Source: Congeria kusceri (taxonomy: Eukaryota > Mollusca > Bivalvia > Myida > Dreissenidae). Taken from it: a stretch of DNA of 64,000 bases. The stretch is taken from the NCBI GenBank assembly GCA_027627225.1, contig JAPFQT010000421.1, positions 1-64,000 on the forward strand. The letters run 5' to 3'. A program made the translations under genes and the position numbers. Positions 10,865-23,017 of this stretch are shown here, one piece after another. How positions within the stretch are numbered: position 1 is the stretch's first letter; each line of letters opens with the position of its first letter. The notes beneath the pieces were generated by a model, which ran no database searches, was not told where the DNA came from, and saw only the letters and a list, made by a program, of their open reading frames with translations.

Positions 10865-11335
10865 GGTCACAATATACTAAAAGATTTCCTTAACAAATTC
10901 AATGTAAAAGCAATAAATTCAACAAAAAATAAACTCAACATTTTGCGCGTAGAGACCCTCATAACCATACCTTTTCTTAAAGAGCATTCCGAGCCGAATT
11001 GATTTAGACAATAAAAAAGATAGGTCATGTGATATGTAAGAAAGAACTCGACGCGAATCAAAGTTCACTGTTTTACGGCCATCTTTTTACCGGCTACTCT
11101 CCAGTTGAAGGTATACTGCCAACTGTCAACGTCTCGTCATGTAGTCTCCAACCTTCAAGCGAAACAGTGAATTTTTAGTACACAACAATGTTTTTCCTAC
11201 CACACGTACAAAGAAATATTCAAAAATAAAGTCATGGCAAGTGACTATACAGAAAATTGGGTCTTCAAATAAATGGTGTTGATTTATTTAGAGAGTATAG
11301 CATTGCACACCTGAAATATTTAGTATACTGTAACC
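10865..11335. mobile_element. MITE family copy 2 (471 bp), near-identical direct repeat of copy 1
   Basis: GGTCACAATATACTAAA...TTTAGTATACTGTAACC, 471 bp like copy 1, with only about one base of difference seen. It is flanked by TA on both sides (TTTA before, TAAT after), consistent with a 2 bp TA target duplication. It closes the 3.3 kb core holding the transposase and nuclease genes. Confidence 0.85.
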
Positions 11336-11456
11336 TAATGCTCGAATTGAAAGGTGGGATTACTCCCAGTTCAATTTTTAGAATGTACTCGGATGCCTGA
11401 ATAGGTATGGGTGGAGAACAGCGTGGCCAAAATCACGGTTTAAGAAAATTTATGGA

Positions 11457-11884
11457 GGTCACAATACACTAAATAAATCAACAAGTTTAACTCGAAAACA
11501 TGTTTTTAGGTTTAGACACTTGCTTTGATATTCTGTTTTGGAGATGTTGGTAGGGTAAGCATTGGTATGCACAAATAAATCACTGATATGTTTTAAGATT
11601 GGAGACTACTGTATGACACTTGCGCTGAGGCGGGCTACATTCAACTATAAAGTAGCCGCTAAAAAGATGTTGATAAAACAGTCAACTTTGTTTCGTGTCG
11701 AGTTCTTTCTAACATAACACATGATATACCCTTTTTATTACTTAAATCAATTCAGCTTAGAATGCTCTTTAAGAAAAGGTATGGTTACGAGGGTCCCTAT
11801 GTGCAAAATGTTGCATTTATTTTTGGTCAAAGTTATCGCTTTTACATTAAATTACATAAGGATTGGAATTAGTATATTGTTACC
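11457..11884. mobile_element. MITE family copy 3 (428 bp), opposite orientation
   Basis: Starts GGTCACAATACACTAAA and ends TAGTATATTGTTACC. The interior matches the reverse complement of copies 1 and 2 at roughly 75-80% (for example AAGAAAAGGTATGGTTA.GAG and GGAGACTAC). It lacks a short subterminal segment present in copy 4. Confidence 0.8.
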
Positions 11885-12404
11885 TAAACATAAAACAGGG
11901 AGCGGCACTAAAGGGGCAATGTGTACATAAAATCATCATGTTATTGTGTGGTTTTATTGGCTGTAATAAGTTTCATGGAAAACATGCGATAAATATCATG
12001 ATTTGAATATGCATTACGATTTTTACCGCGAAAACCGCTTTTTCAAGAAAACAGTACGGAAACCCGTCTTGTGCATCTTGCAGCACACTAAATCATGCTA
12101 AAACCAAAAATGAACACGTGTTATACAATATGTATCTCTATTGCATTAAAGTATGTAAACATATGCTAGTATTTTGACTGATTTCTATGAATTACGTACA
12201 CAATTTGAATAAGGCACCCCATATAATCAAAGCACTGAAAACAACGCGAGCCAGATTGCTTATCAGGCATCATTCTCAAATGCGTTTTCAAGCATTTATA
12301 CTTTGTGGATCGGTCTGAAATTGTGCATGCACATCAGAAATATCTTAATAATGATGTAGAATTCGGTTTTTGTTAAGCGATATCAAACTTCAAGTTGTCT
12401 CATA

Positions 12405-12855
12405 GGTCACAATACACTAAATAAATAATTCATGTAGGGCTGTATTCTCTAAATAAATCAACAAGTTTAACTCGAAGACATGTTTTTAGGTTTAGACACT
12501 TGCTTTGATATTCTTTTTTTGGAGATGTTGGTAGGGTAGGTATTGGTATGCACAAATAAATCACTGATATGATTTAAGATTGGAGACTACAGTATGACAC
12601 TTGCGCTGAGGCGGGTTACATTCAACTAGAAAGTAGCCGCTAAAGAGATGTTGATAAAACAGGCAACTTTGTATAGTGTCGAGTTCTTTCTTACATAACA
12701 CATGACATACCCTTAAATCAATTCAGCTTAGAATGCTCATTAAGAAAAGGTATGGTTATGAGGGTCCTTATGTGCAAAATGTTGCATTTATGTTTGGTCA
12801 AAGTTATCGCTTTTACATTAAATTACATAAGGATTGGAATTAGTATATTGTAACC
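12405..12855. mobile_element. MITE family copy 4 (451 bp), same orientation as copy 3
   Basis: Starts GGTCACAATACACTAAA after TA and ends TAGTATATTGTAACC. It retains the subterminal ATTCTCTAAATAAATCAAC also seen in copies 1 and 2 but lacks about 12 bp near the middle that copy 3 has. Copies 3 and 4 are closer to each other than to 1 and 2. Confidence 0.8.
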
Positions 12856-14639
12856 TGGATGTAGTCTTCGTTCAGTTATAGCTCAATTACGTTTAAATGG
12901 AAATTTATGTAAAGGGTTGATTCTTAAACGAATAAACCGTATCTTTGCTGATTGATCAAAGAATGTATATCCACAAAGAATTGCCCTGAGGCTCTTAAAG
13001 ATACATCAAGTGTTTTGAAATGGAATGGAAGGAAGACGTTGTTTACACCTTTATTGATCATGCCATGTGCGGATTGACAATTCATTATGGAAGCTAGAGC
13101 CTCTGTAAAACTAGACTAAACGACGTTTTATCGATAAAAAAAACTTGGGTGAGTAGTAGGTGGTGTATTTCATTTTTATGATGTGTAATTCTGGACAATT
13201 TGCTATTCGGCGTGTAGGTATACAATACTAGCTGGATAAACCCTGCAACTTCCTGTTGACTGGAAATAGGAAAATTTATCCGTCATCCCTTTATTATGTC
13301 ACTGTTGCAGGAAGGAACAAGATAAAAGCGTCACATTTTGTGCGTCGTTGTCGCTTACTTAAAGATCTATATTTGTTGAATTTTATAATACGTTTTTTTG
13401 TAAACATTGGTATGCACATATATAAATTTGCCTAAGGAGATAAACACGTCTGGCAGATCTATGTAGTTTATTGAAATGTAGTCCGTTTGATGTTATATTT
13501 TGAAAAATAAAATTTGTGTATGTTCACTGTTCCAACAGTGGAAATATCATATTTTATTTCACCAATAAAATACCTTATTTCACTGAAAATCATATACTAA
13601 ATCAAACTCATAATATCCCAATCACAAGATAGATTCTGTATCCATTACACAACTGCGGCCTGATTATAGCTAGTGAAGAGGGCTACTCGATAGTATTATT
13701 ATTTCATGACCAACAATATTGACTAGATTACAATGAAAGTTACAAATAACATGCACATTATTGATTTAAGCAAGTTTTTTTTTAGTTCTGTGTATTGTAT
13801 GTTCTTTCTTTTATATTTTTTCTTACGGAATGATTTAACGAGTATAGTAATTTTGCATTGTATAATTGCGGCAATATTTTTCTATTACGCAACCTATAAA
13901 CATAGCACTATCTCCCACAAATATTATGCTCAAATGTAAATATGTCTTAAATTAAAATGTTACAGATGACTACAGTATTTCCTAATATGAAATGCTTATG
14001 TTTGCTGACGGCGTTTTACTGGTACATACACTCAGAACAAACAGTCGGTTGATGAGTACAATCCTTTTGATTGACGCACAATAATATACGACGCATTAGC
14101 TTTAACATTGTTTGTCCGCACATTTCGTTCGCAAACGGAACATTTGAAAGTATTCAAATTCAAAGTATTTCTTCATTATCGAAACAAACAGATTGTCGAC
14201 ACACATAGATACACGACACCGTTAAACTGAAATCAAATAGGCAAATAAATTACAAACAAAATAAACACAAACTTCATACGACAATCAGTTTCAAATTTCA
14301 ACAATGCAATTGGCTGCAGATAACTCCGCTTAAGACAATACAATGTATAGTAAGATTACTCTCCCTGGAATGGAAGAACAACTGTTTATTTACAAAAACT
14401 TACATAAATCTTCTTGATACAATCATGCAAATTAAGTATTCAACAAAATGTCCATTTACGTCATGATCCATGCAGCATATATATAACATTAATCCTTTAG
14501 TTTTCGTTCTTTACGCACACACGCTAATTTAAAAGAAGAATCTTCTCTGTCATTCAAGAAAGAAAAGAACACTCCTAAAACTTCACGCACATACGCACAC
14601 AGCTAACCAGACTTGTTATCACTCATATCGAAACCACAC
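12856..14639. other. Gene-free AT-rich stretch
   Basis: No convincing gene. A short inverted repeat surrounds 13235-13320 (GGATAAA...TTTATCC and TGCAACTTCCTG...TTGCAGGAAGG). The 68-codon frame at 13733 is AT-driven and hydrophobic, without homology that I recognise. Confidence 0.4.
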
Positions 14640-14893
14640 CGGCTCAGGATTTGCCACACTGGCTCTGGATTTGCCACACAGACTCGGGATTGCCACACAG
14701 GTTCGGGGTTGCCACACAGGCTCGGGGTTCGCCACACAGGCTCGGGGTTGCCACACAGGCTCGGGATTGCCACACAGGCTTGGGGTTCGCCACACAGGCT
14801 CAAGGCTGCCACACAGGCTCGGGGTTGCCATACAGGCTCGGGATAGCAACACAGACTAGGGCTGCCACACAGGCTTAGACGTGCCGCATAGGC
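14640..14893. repeat. GC-rich minisatellite, 19-20 bp unit
   Basis: About 13 copies of GCCACACAGGCTCGGGGTT(C), with point variants and +1 length variants. It stands out as a GC-rich island in AT-rich DNA. Overlapping open frames in several phases on both strands come from the repeat and are not genes. Confidence 0.9.
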
Positions 14894-16548
14894 TCTATTC
14901 TTTACAGGTCTCCCCCACTACAAGCCACATTGTAGGTTCAATATCTCACTTCCCCATTACCTCACATTATCACACAAAGCTAACACTCAGTCATCTCCAA
15001 CGGATCTGGCCTCTACGACTGTTATTTCCAGACTGAATTGAAACAACGAATCTTCCCCTCGGCCAAACAAAGCAACATTAGAAACCAGTCTAAATATCAA
15101 CACCTTGTCACATTCAGAGCTATGGCTAATGCGTTTCCCTACCGTTATCAAAACATAGTTCTGGCATCAAAGTAAACTAACTAGGTTTCATGTCAACATA
15201 AACACTAAACAGGAACAGAGTCTCACAATCTGCTGGGAAAACAAAATTTAGCCGAATAACGGGAATGTGAAGTACTGTATTAAATGGATATGTAGAAATG
15301 TGTGACATCAACTGTATACTGTCAGTTTGACCCTACACTAACCTGCAGGCGAGCGAGCGTATGACTATTTTGCCCTCAATATAGACTATCCCTCTGGTGG
15401 AAGAAAAGTCTTAGATACAATTGATATTTATGGAATAGCCGTGTCTATTGTGAACGAATAAAAACAAACACTCAAATGTAAAAAGTGTGTTCCATTACAT
15501 CGTTGCCAAACATCAAATTAATTGCTTTTTAACATGCCAAATGTCATGTCAAGTCATTTCAATAGCGTTGCGCATATACGATAGCTCTCATTTTGTGCAA
15601 TATGTTATTCACTTATTGAATTAGCCATAAGTATACCAAACCTGTTAAGAATTCGTCTGCAGTATTGTTGGGATGTTGTAGTGGGAACATTTGATTGGAT
15701 ATTCAGGACGGTCAATAGTTGGGTTAAACAGCTGCGCCGAAAAATATTCGCCTTTCTTACACCAATAAATACAATCATAGATTTAACAACGTTTTGTAAT
15801 CCGAACAAAAAATTACGTCAACCATGTATAGTCCGACAACAATGACCTGGAATTTAAGCATATACCCGGTTTGTTTCCGTATCCTTTTATCGAAAACACT
15901 ATGTACCAGCGATCGTTCGTAACAGTTCGATATACTTAAGGCGAGTTTAACTAAGTAGAGGTAGTACACATGTAATCATTTCCCGCGTTTGTTTCGGCGT
16001 AGCTGTCTAAGAACACTTTTGACTTAGATTTCGTGTAAATGTGGACCAATGAAATGCTAGATTGCCCGGGAGAATTTTAGGGTCAGCAAACGTACAGCAA
16101 TTGTTTAATGTCTACCAATAATTGTATGTCATAAACAAAAAGTGATGTTCATTAACAGAATGAATAATTTATTTTGTTTAGCCTACTGTTCTGACGTACT
16201 CGTGAGGCACACACAACTCGGAAGCAATTCAAACCGGCCACAAGTCAAACCGGCCACAAGTAAATATGTTCCCCAAATTTAATAGCCTTCTCAGTATCTA
16301 GACATTTCGGATTCCTTATATATATAAACGGATTAGATTGTTGTATCTGGTTTCAAGTTATAGTGAATCATAAACAAGAATAAGTATGAGTGTTAAATAT
16401 TTACGCCCTGAAAAATAAAATGTCGCAACTCACACTACATCCAGTATAAAGTTATACTGAGATAATCACTTATCATATCTACTATTAAATGAATGAACTA
16501 TAAATAACATATGTGTATGCATTCTGAACATTTTAAGACTTTTTTGCT
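14894..16548. other. Gene-free stretch
   Basis: No supported gene. Short frames near 15605-15969 (minus) carry no recognised domain. AAACCGGCCACAAGT is tandemly duplicated at about 16231-16261. Confidence 0.4.
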
Positions 16549-16746
16549 GCCGGGTCAGGCTAGCTCTTTTGGCAGAGCGCTGGACTGTCAATCCGGGAAT
16601 CGCGAGTTCGAGCCCCAGCCCGGCCACATAACTTGTGTGGGGATTGGTCACGAACTTATAATGCCATTTTACCCCTACCTCTGATTCAAGAAGGGCGGTT
16701 GTCAGTTACTGGCATATGTATGTGCACCTAGTACTGGTAGACCGCT
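16549..16746 (+). mobile_element. tRNA-derived SINE
   Basis: A tRNA-like head (16549-16625) shows a 7 bp acceptor (GCCGGGT with GCCCGGC), a box A region TAGCTCTTTTGGCAGAGCG, an anticodon arm CTGGA-CTGTCAA-TCCGG and a box B AGTTCGAGCCCC. The T-stem is mismatched and there are extra bases between acceptor and D-arm, so it is not a functional tRNA. The body ends GGCATATGTATGTGCACC and TAGTACTGG, which resembles the central domain of MetaSINE-type elements of molluscs as I recall it. The right edge is approximate. Confidence 0.7.
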
Positions 16747-16787
16747 AAGATCGGCTAAGCTTTCCCAGAGCAAGGTTTTGTATCGTA

Positions 16788-17875
16788 TAGGGAAGCAACG
16801 GGTACCCGACAATACCCAAATACTCGGTTTCATAAAACTTAACTCCAGTTCGGTACCTCATTAGAAAATTCAGGTCGGGTCGGGTATCAAAATAATAGTG
16901 CAATTTAACATTTTTAATAGTCGTCATCTTTCTTAAAATTGAAAGTGTGGTTATTTAGTATTCATCATTTCTGTTTCCTGCGCCATATCTTTTCCCAATC
17001 AAATGCACACCTCGAATGACGAATCAATGAATTTATAACGCAAATATGTGGGTGCATAACAAGCTCGTGCATCATTTCCCGCTGAATTATTGCCTTAAAC
17101 CCTCTCCAAAAAATACAATGAAATGAAAGAACAGAAAAAATCTCCATTTACCGAAACGAGATAACTTAAAAAAACACAAAGACCTAATCAAGGTTTATTT
17201 CTTAGAACTTAAATATCCTGTAATACGAATAATCTGTATACATTAATCTTTTCTCTTCAGTTTTAACTTCATAATTTTGTTGGTTTCCTTATCATTCTAG
17301 AGGAATTGGGCCCTATTTGGCCCAGAATTCACCTTGACAAACAACAATGTTGATGACAAACGTCCAGTGAAAAGTAACTATTCAGGAAACAGGTACAGTT
17401 CAAACTTCATAGTTCCTTTCTAACGGTGTTACATAATTTATGTCCGATCACAACATATTTGTAGCTCTAATCCTGCGACAAATTTGCTAAATTCTGATCT
17501 AGTTTAGATGTTAGCAGTGTTACAATGAAAATCAATAACAAAGATATCAGTAAAACTGATGGATGCTCCCCAATGCGCTGTGTCAAGCAATATAAATGCA
17601 ATGAGAAGTCCGACATATAAAAATGACTAAACATTACTAGGCAGGTCAAAATCTGACACCAAAACTGCATTGAACATGTCACAAACGAGAAAAATTGCAT
17701 TTATCGTGTAATCTTCCGGGTATAAACAATGTTTAATGATCGGAACAGCCCTCTGGAAGTGCAAAGTTGATGTGTAAATTTACTTTTATCAAAACCCGAC
17801 CCGACCCGCAAATACCCGACCCGAAAAACGATACCCGACCAGACCCGGAACAAATTGCTACCCGTTGCATCACTA
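16788..17875. mobile_element. Non-autonomous hAT-like element (~1.09 kb)
   Basis: The left end TAGGGAAGCAACGGGTA and the right end, read in reverse, TAGTGATGCAACGGGTA form ~17 bp inverted repeats in the hAT style. Subterminal clusters of CCCGAC/GTCGGG lie just inside both ends (about 16871-16888 and 17799-17850). There is no transposase frame. The flanking 8-mers (GTATCGTA, CATATATT) do not match, so the exact ends or target duplication are uncertain. Confidence 0.6.
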
Positions 17876-18075
17876 CATATATTTACGAAACTGAAATACA
17901 CCGGAAGTTGACATGTGTGTTAACTCATATTGACAATCTCACAATATTGTTATACAGAAAACTACGAAATGCGAGGCAAACTCTACACTGTATTTGAAAG
18001 ACCTTGTGTCAGCAATTATCTGTGAGGTTAGATACCAGTAATTCCAATTCCAATATGGTCCCATTATAAAACGGC

Positions 18076-18138
18076 AAACTTTCCAAGCATTTTTCTAGCA
18101 TTTCCATTATTTCAGATTGTGCAAGCCTGGTATCAAAT
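18076..18138. repeat. Dispersed direct repeat, first copy
   Basis: TTTCCAAGCATTTTTCTAGC ... ATTTCAGATTGTGCAAGCCTG recurs at 18802-18862 with about 90% identity. TTTCAG followed by ATTGTGCAAGCC looks like a splice acceptor plus exon start, but no frame supports a gene. Confidence 0.6.
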
Positions 18139-18801
18139 TAAAGATCAATCTGTCCTCTTCCAAAATTTGCAAAAAGAAAGATAGGTCATGTTACTTCTAC
18201 GAAAATTCATCTCACTTGAATGCAGGCACCGGTAGAAAACAGGGTTTCGGCAGTCATATTTCGACAAAACTCCATACCACAGTAAACACACCCCAAAAGT
18301 TCATCTTTTAAGTTAGCCTCAAATGAAATGCACCAAAATGTTGCAGACACGCATAGGATATTAGAAATAACCACAAAAGGCATGTCTGAGATACCTAAAT
18401 GGCTTTTATGCCAGAAAAGAAGAGGAACTCTTTTGTAATAGGCACTACTTTTGAATGGACCACGGAGGGATACACAATGATTTACTGGTATCTAACCTTA
18501 AAGAAAACTCAATATTTTGCTATCATGAACCAAACTCTTCTACATCATTATTAATATACTTGTACCACAAATGCACATGATGAACCATCGGGCTTGCGCA
18601 TCAATACTTGGATTGTATGGGGAGCGTGAACTAAAATTTAGTTTAATGCAATGGACAGTAATACGGTATGAAACGTGTAATATTTGCGAATAACATGATT
18701 ACATGTGCTGTGAGCTGCAAAAGGCGAGTTTCCGTACTTTTTTCTTCATTTTTTTACCCGAAAAAAACATCTTTCGCTTTAAAAATTGCAGATAACTTGT
18801 C

Positions 18802-18862
18802 AGTTTCCAAGCATTTTTCTTGCATTTCCTTTATTTCAGATTGTGCAAGCCTGGTATTAATT
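18802..18862. repeat. Dispersed direct repeat, second copy
   Basis: Partner of 18076-18138, about 726 bp downstream in the same orientation. Confidence 0.6.
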
Positions 18863-19774
18863 TTCTGAATTCTCGCAGCGTAAGCAGCTGTCTCCCCTAG
18901 AACATGCATCTAGACAAAAATTAATCGCATTTATATACAAGTAAGCAGTAAAATTATTCTTGTAACATCCTTTACTCAAATAAACCCACCGACTGGATAT
19001 AATACTTTGTAGCCGAACATTTATGATAAATATAAGTTAATGCACATTTCGCTATTGAAAATTAAAAGTGTCACACTTGTACCACAAGTTACACCATTTT
19101 TCAATAGTTCGATCTTATTAGTACAAAACTTTAAGTGGATTTAACATTTCCATAAAGGTTTGCATATCTATGTAGAATAAAACCACATAGAAGAAATTAT
19201 ATGCAAAATTGGTGACGTTTTAAATTACCAAACCAATGCACCCCCATGTTTTGGACGTCTGGAGTTGGATACCGTGCCAAATATATACATTTACTAACGA
19301 ATTTTCTAGACGAATTTAATAAAATATGGCTCTCAGCTCTCAGAGGTGACAATTTAAGGCATCTTGCGCTTTTTTCGAGTTGTCCTGTGGTATTATTTCG
19401 GAAGCTCCGCAGAATAACTGCACACCATGCTTACTTGGAATTTGGTGGCTTCCTTGGCAAAAAACATTGTGATACGTTTGTCTGTAATTGGACTGAAACC
19501 TGTTGTTTCTAAACCGTTATTTGCTTCAGTCTGTAAAATTGCGCGTTTTTATGTTTGAGTTTGCTAAATTTTGATTTATTTTCCTTCTTTGATAAATATT
19601 TTGATCCCACAATTATTTTTATACTGTTGGTGTTAAATTTTCTGTCTATTTGTTTCTTTCATGCAGTATGCTCACCAAATAGACAAAAAGCAAAAAAAAC
19701 AACAAAAAACATAGATACCTAATAGCGTGTTTTCAATAGTATGGGCCCGTGTCACGTGTCAGACTAAAATATAT
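18863..19774. other. Gene-free stretch
   Basis: An 88-codon plus frame at 19246-19512 has no recognised domain. Nothing else seen. Confidence 0.4.
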
Positions 19775-22025
19775 TTCAAGATTCAAGATTCAACATATTT
19801 ATTTCGTTACTTAAACATATACATGTTTTTCGTAACATGATCCAATGAATAATAATAATAGTCACATGACACCTTATAACATTTGTACATATATACACAG
19901 TTTATAATACTAATATGTATATAAAACAAATAACATTTATTATTTCTAGTTCGCATAGCAAAAAAACACAAAATCCAGAGAAAGTTACGACAAGTGTGTT
20001 TTAATAAAGTACTTGCCCAGAGGAGGGACTTGTAGATTTCATACGAAAACATAAGACAAAAATACGAGACAGCTTAATCAATGTATGTACAATATGTACA
20101 CTAATATATGCAACTGTAGAGAACACAAATTATTGCAACTATTGTACAGTGTTAATCATACCTTTTCGTCTGTTAAAAGCATGGTATGTATATTTACACA
20201 AATTCAATACTGTTTTATAATTTTTTGATTTAAATAGGCTAATAAATTTGACCACACTAGGTTTAGTATAGTAATATTTACTTAAATATGTCTTCCGAAT
20301 GTCACTATACTGAGGACAAATGCATATAAAATGATATTCGTCTTCCAAATCAATTTTATTGCAAAAAGTGCAATATCTGTTACAATGTTCCATTCTGTTA
20401 TTGCCGTGTCGGCCTGTTTCTGTTTTTAATTGGTGAGATGACACTCTCAGTTTAGATAATGCAATACGATATCTTAAAGGTATTTTATCAAGATAATATT
20501 CAAAGTCAAAATCAATTTTAAACAGCTTATAAGTGCACAAACTTCGACTGTTATTAACAGCAGTATACCACGACTGTTTAAATTGATCTAGCAGTCTTTG
20601 TTTAAAATCTAGATGGAAACAATTCGTATTAACTAAATAGGGGGTAACCCAAACATATGAGAAACCACTACTATCTAAAAGAGATTTAACATTGGTTAAC
20701 CAGTTAGATTTACCTTTAATGCAATCATCTAACAATGCTTGGTATAACTTCTTAATAATAATATTGTCGCTATTTAATATTTTTAACCAATATTTAATAA
20801 TGCGTGTGTGTCTAGTGATATACAGTGGATATCGGCCAAGTTCTCCGTAAACAGCAATTGAACATGTAGATTGTTTTACTTTAAGAAGGTTTTTACAAAA
20901 TTTTAAATGAATTCTCTCTACTTTTGCAGATTTGCCAAAACCCCATACTTCACAACCGTAGCTCAATACTGATCCTACAAAAGCGTCAAATAATTGACAT
21001 ATGGTACTAGGTTTTAGAAGGGCTGTTTTGATATTGTTCGTAAGGGTATTTAGAGCCTTTAGTCCTTTGCCAGAAATGGTTTCACAATTAAGTATGTAGC
21101 TACCTGTATAGTTAAAAACAGTTCCTAAATAGTTGAAATTGTCTACAGTTTCTAATGGGATGTTATTGTAAAACCACTTTTCATCAAGCTTTAAAGGACC
21201 CCGTTTTCTGAACACTACAACTTTACTTTTGTCCGGGTTTACTTCAAGTCCCCACGTATGACAGTAATTTTGTAAAAGATTTAGACTATGTTGGAGATCT
21301 GTTGGGGTTTTCCCAAGGATAACCATATCATCTGCAAACAGCATTAAAATAAATGTAAGATCATCTATGAATATGCCACTATTAACATCATCACAAAGGA
21401 ATAATTCTAGGTCTTCTAAAAAAAGAGAAAACAATATTGGGGACATAACTTCACCTTGTTTTAAACCTATGGAGCATTCAAAGAATTCTGAATACGATTT
21501 ATATCCTGTTATGCATGCGCGCACTTTCGAGTACATATCCCGTATTACCCGTAATGTTTTACCTCTCATTCCAAGTTTAAATAATTTATACCATAAACCA
21601 TTCCTATATATACTATCGAATGCCTTTTTAAAATCAATGAACGCACATGCTAGTCTCCCATTTTCATTTAATATTTTACTAATTATTGCATTTAACACGA
21701 ATATAGCATCTACTGTGGAACTCCCTTTTTTAAAACCAAATTGTGCATCACTTACTATATTATTATCTGCAGCCCATTTTGATACACGTTTATTAATGAT
21801 ACCAGTGAATATTTTGGAAAAGCAACTATTCAACGTAATGCCTCTGTAATTGTTAACATCCATGGGGTCATTTGTCTTAAAAATAGATACAATAAGTCCA
21901 TTCATCCATGAGTCTGGATAAATGCCCGAATTAAGGATACCGTTAAAAATATCGACTAAATGCGAAGCTAAAATATCACATGATTCAATAAAGTATTCAT
22001 TTAAGATATTGAGTATACAGATCGG
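19775..22025 (-). mobile_element. 5'-truncated LINE, CR1/L2-like group
   Basis: Minus-strand non-LTR retrotransposon. Its 3' end is a heptamer tail of about 2.7 units (TCTTGAA on the minus strand, 19775-19793) in place of poly(A), as in the CR1/L2 group. A 3' UTR of about 350 bp lies between the tail and the stop at 20139. The upstream end breaks off near 22025 inside the reverse transcriptase domain, with no endonuclease, as expected from incomplete target-primed reverse transcription. Confidence 0.85.
20139..22021 (-). pseudogene. Reverse transcriptase (LINE ORF2), N-terminally truncated
   Basis: The frame is open from about 22021 to the stop at 20139. The ATG at 21905 is internal, because upstream codons LNEYFIESCDILAS and GIYPDSW continue the domain. 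Visible reverse transcriptase blocks in order: NNYRGITLNSCFSKIF, AQFGFKKGSSTVDAIF, CAFIDFKKAFDSI, the thumb-side GLKQGEVMSPILFSLF, the catalytic LFADDMVILG and GLEVNPDKSK. The C-terminal half ends in a cysteine-histidine motif (CTFCNKIDLEDEYHFICICP) common in this type of element. The apurinic endonuclease domain is missing. No internal stop interrupts nearly 630 codons, so the insertion is fairly young. It is inactive as it stands because it lacks its 5' half. Confidence 0.9.
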
Positions 22026-22489
22026 TGTCAGTCGCCTTTCGTCTAGTTGCCATTAATACGCAATTACACCAGACAGTAGGTAAACGTGTAAATTGTAATT
22101 GCAACTCGCGTTTAGACTTCTGAAAGAAGTAACTACAAATAAATTACTGAAGTGAGATCACAAATTTTAGCAGTCATTATATCTGAGAAACTTCGCTCAA
22201 ATATGCTGATAAACTAATCATTATTGGAGCGTTTTTATATTCATAAAACTGCGTGTTTTTTAACTATTTGATTAAAAGAACAATTAAAATGGGTACTCAA
22301 GTTGTTTATGTTTTTATACTTTGCAATAAGTTCATTAACTAGCAAGCTCAATTTGTTAATGAAAATATGACGGTACTGGCTAACGGAACTAATATTTCAT
22401 ACAAAAAGTAACTATTATGTCTACTAGGCCACACAGTTCTAAATAGTTAATACCAATCTATGCGAATATTCGATTATTCGATTGAATAA
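22026..22489. other. Gene-free AT-rich spacer
   Basis: Lies between the LINE truncation point and the left edge of the segmental duplication. Nothing recognised. Confidence 0.4.
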
Positions 22490-23017
22490 AAAGGCATGTG
22501 GGCATGTAAATTAAATAACAACCTATCACGCTGTGCGTATAGAAAGTATAAAGCTGTATGCTGTATGTTATGTACATGGCCAAAACATAATGCGATATCA
22601 TTAATAACGGACCAAAATTACTTAGAGACAAGTGAAGATAAGCTTAGGGATTTATAATCACAACTACTTAAATCAGACTCCGACAAACACCATTGGCAGC
22701 ATGTGAAAGTGTTTACAGTACAAGTCCGTCAAACAATTAAGTCCTAGCTTTTTGAATAGCTAAACACATAATCGATCAAATATCGTCGCAATAACAATTA
22801 TGCTCGTTACTCGATTGAATGGATTACCCGAATATGCATTTCACATATTAAAATGTATGGTATACAGGGACCTCTTGTTCGCTTATAACAGTTTTCAATA
22901 ATATAAGGAGATAAAACTTTTCTTTCATGTTTAAAAAAGCATATTTTATTTCTGAAGCGAAATTCCACAGTAATTATATATTCAGTACATTTACAAACTA
23001 TAAATGTTCGTATGTTC

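Noticed and set aside
7112..11335. LTR retrotransposon (471 bp direct repeats as LTRs)
   Set aside because: The repeats have MITE-type inverted ends and solo relatives nearby. No gag, protease, integrase or reverse transcriptase lies between them, and no tRNA primer site was seen.
14603..14878. Overlapping Cys/His-rich frames on both strands
   Set aside because: Generated by the 19-20 bp minisatellite; all frames are open for compositional reasons.
16549..16625. Functional tRNA (GTC anticodon)
   Set aside because: T-stem mismatches, irregular acceptor-to-D-arm spacing and the attached SINE body show a tRNA-derived retroposon.
21367..21849. 160-codon plus-strand frame
   Set aside because: Antisense shadow of the LINE reverse transcriptase.
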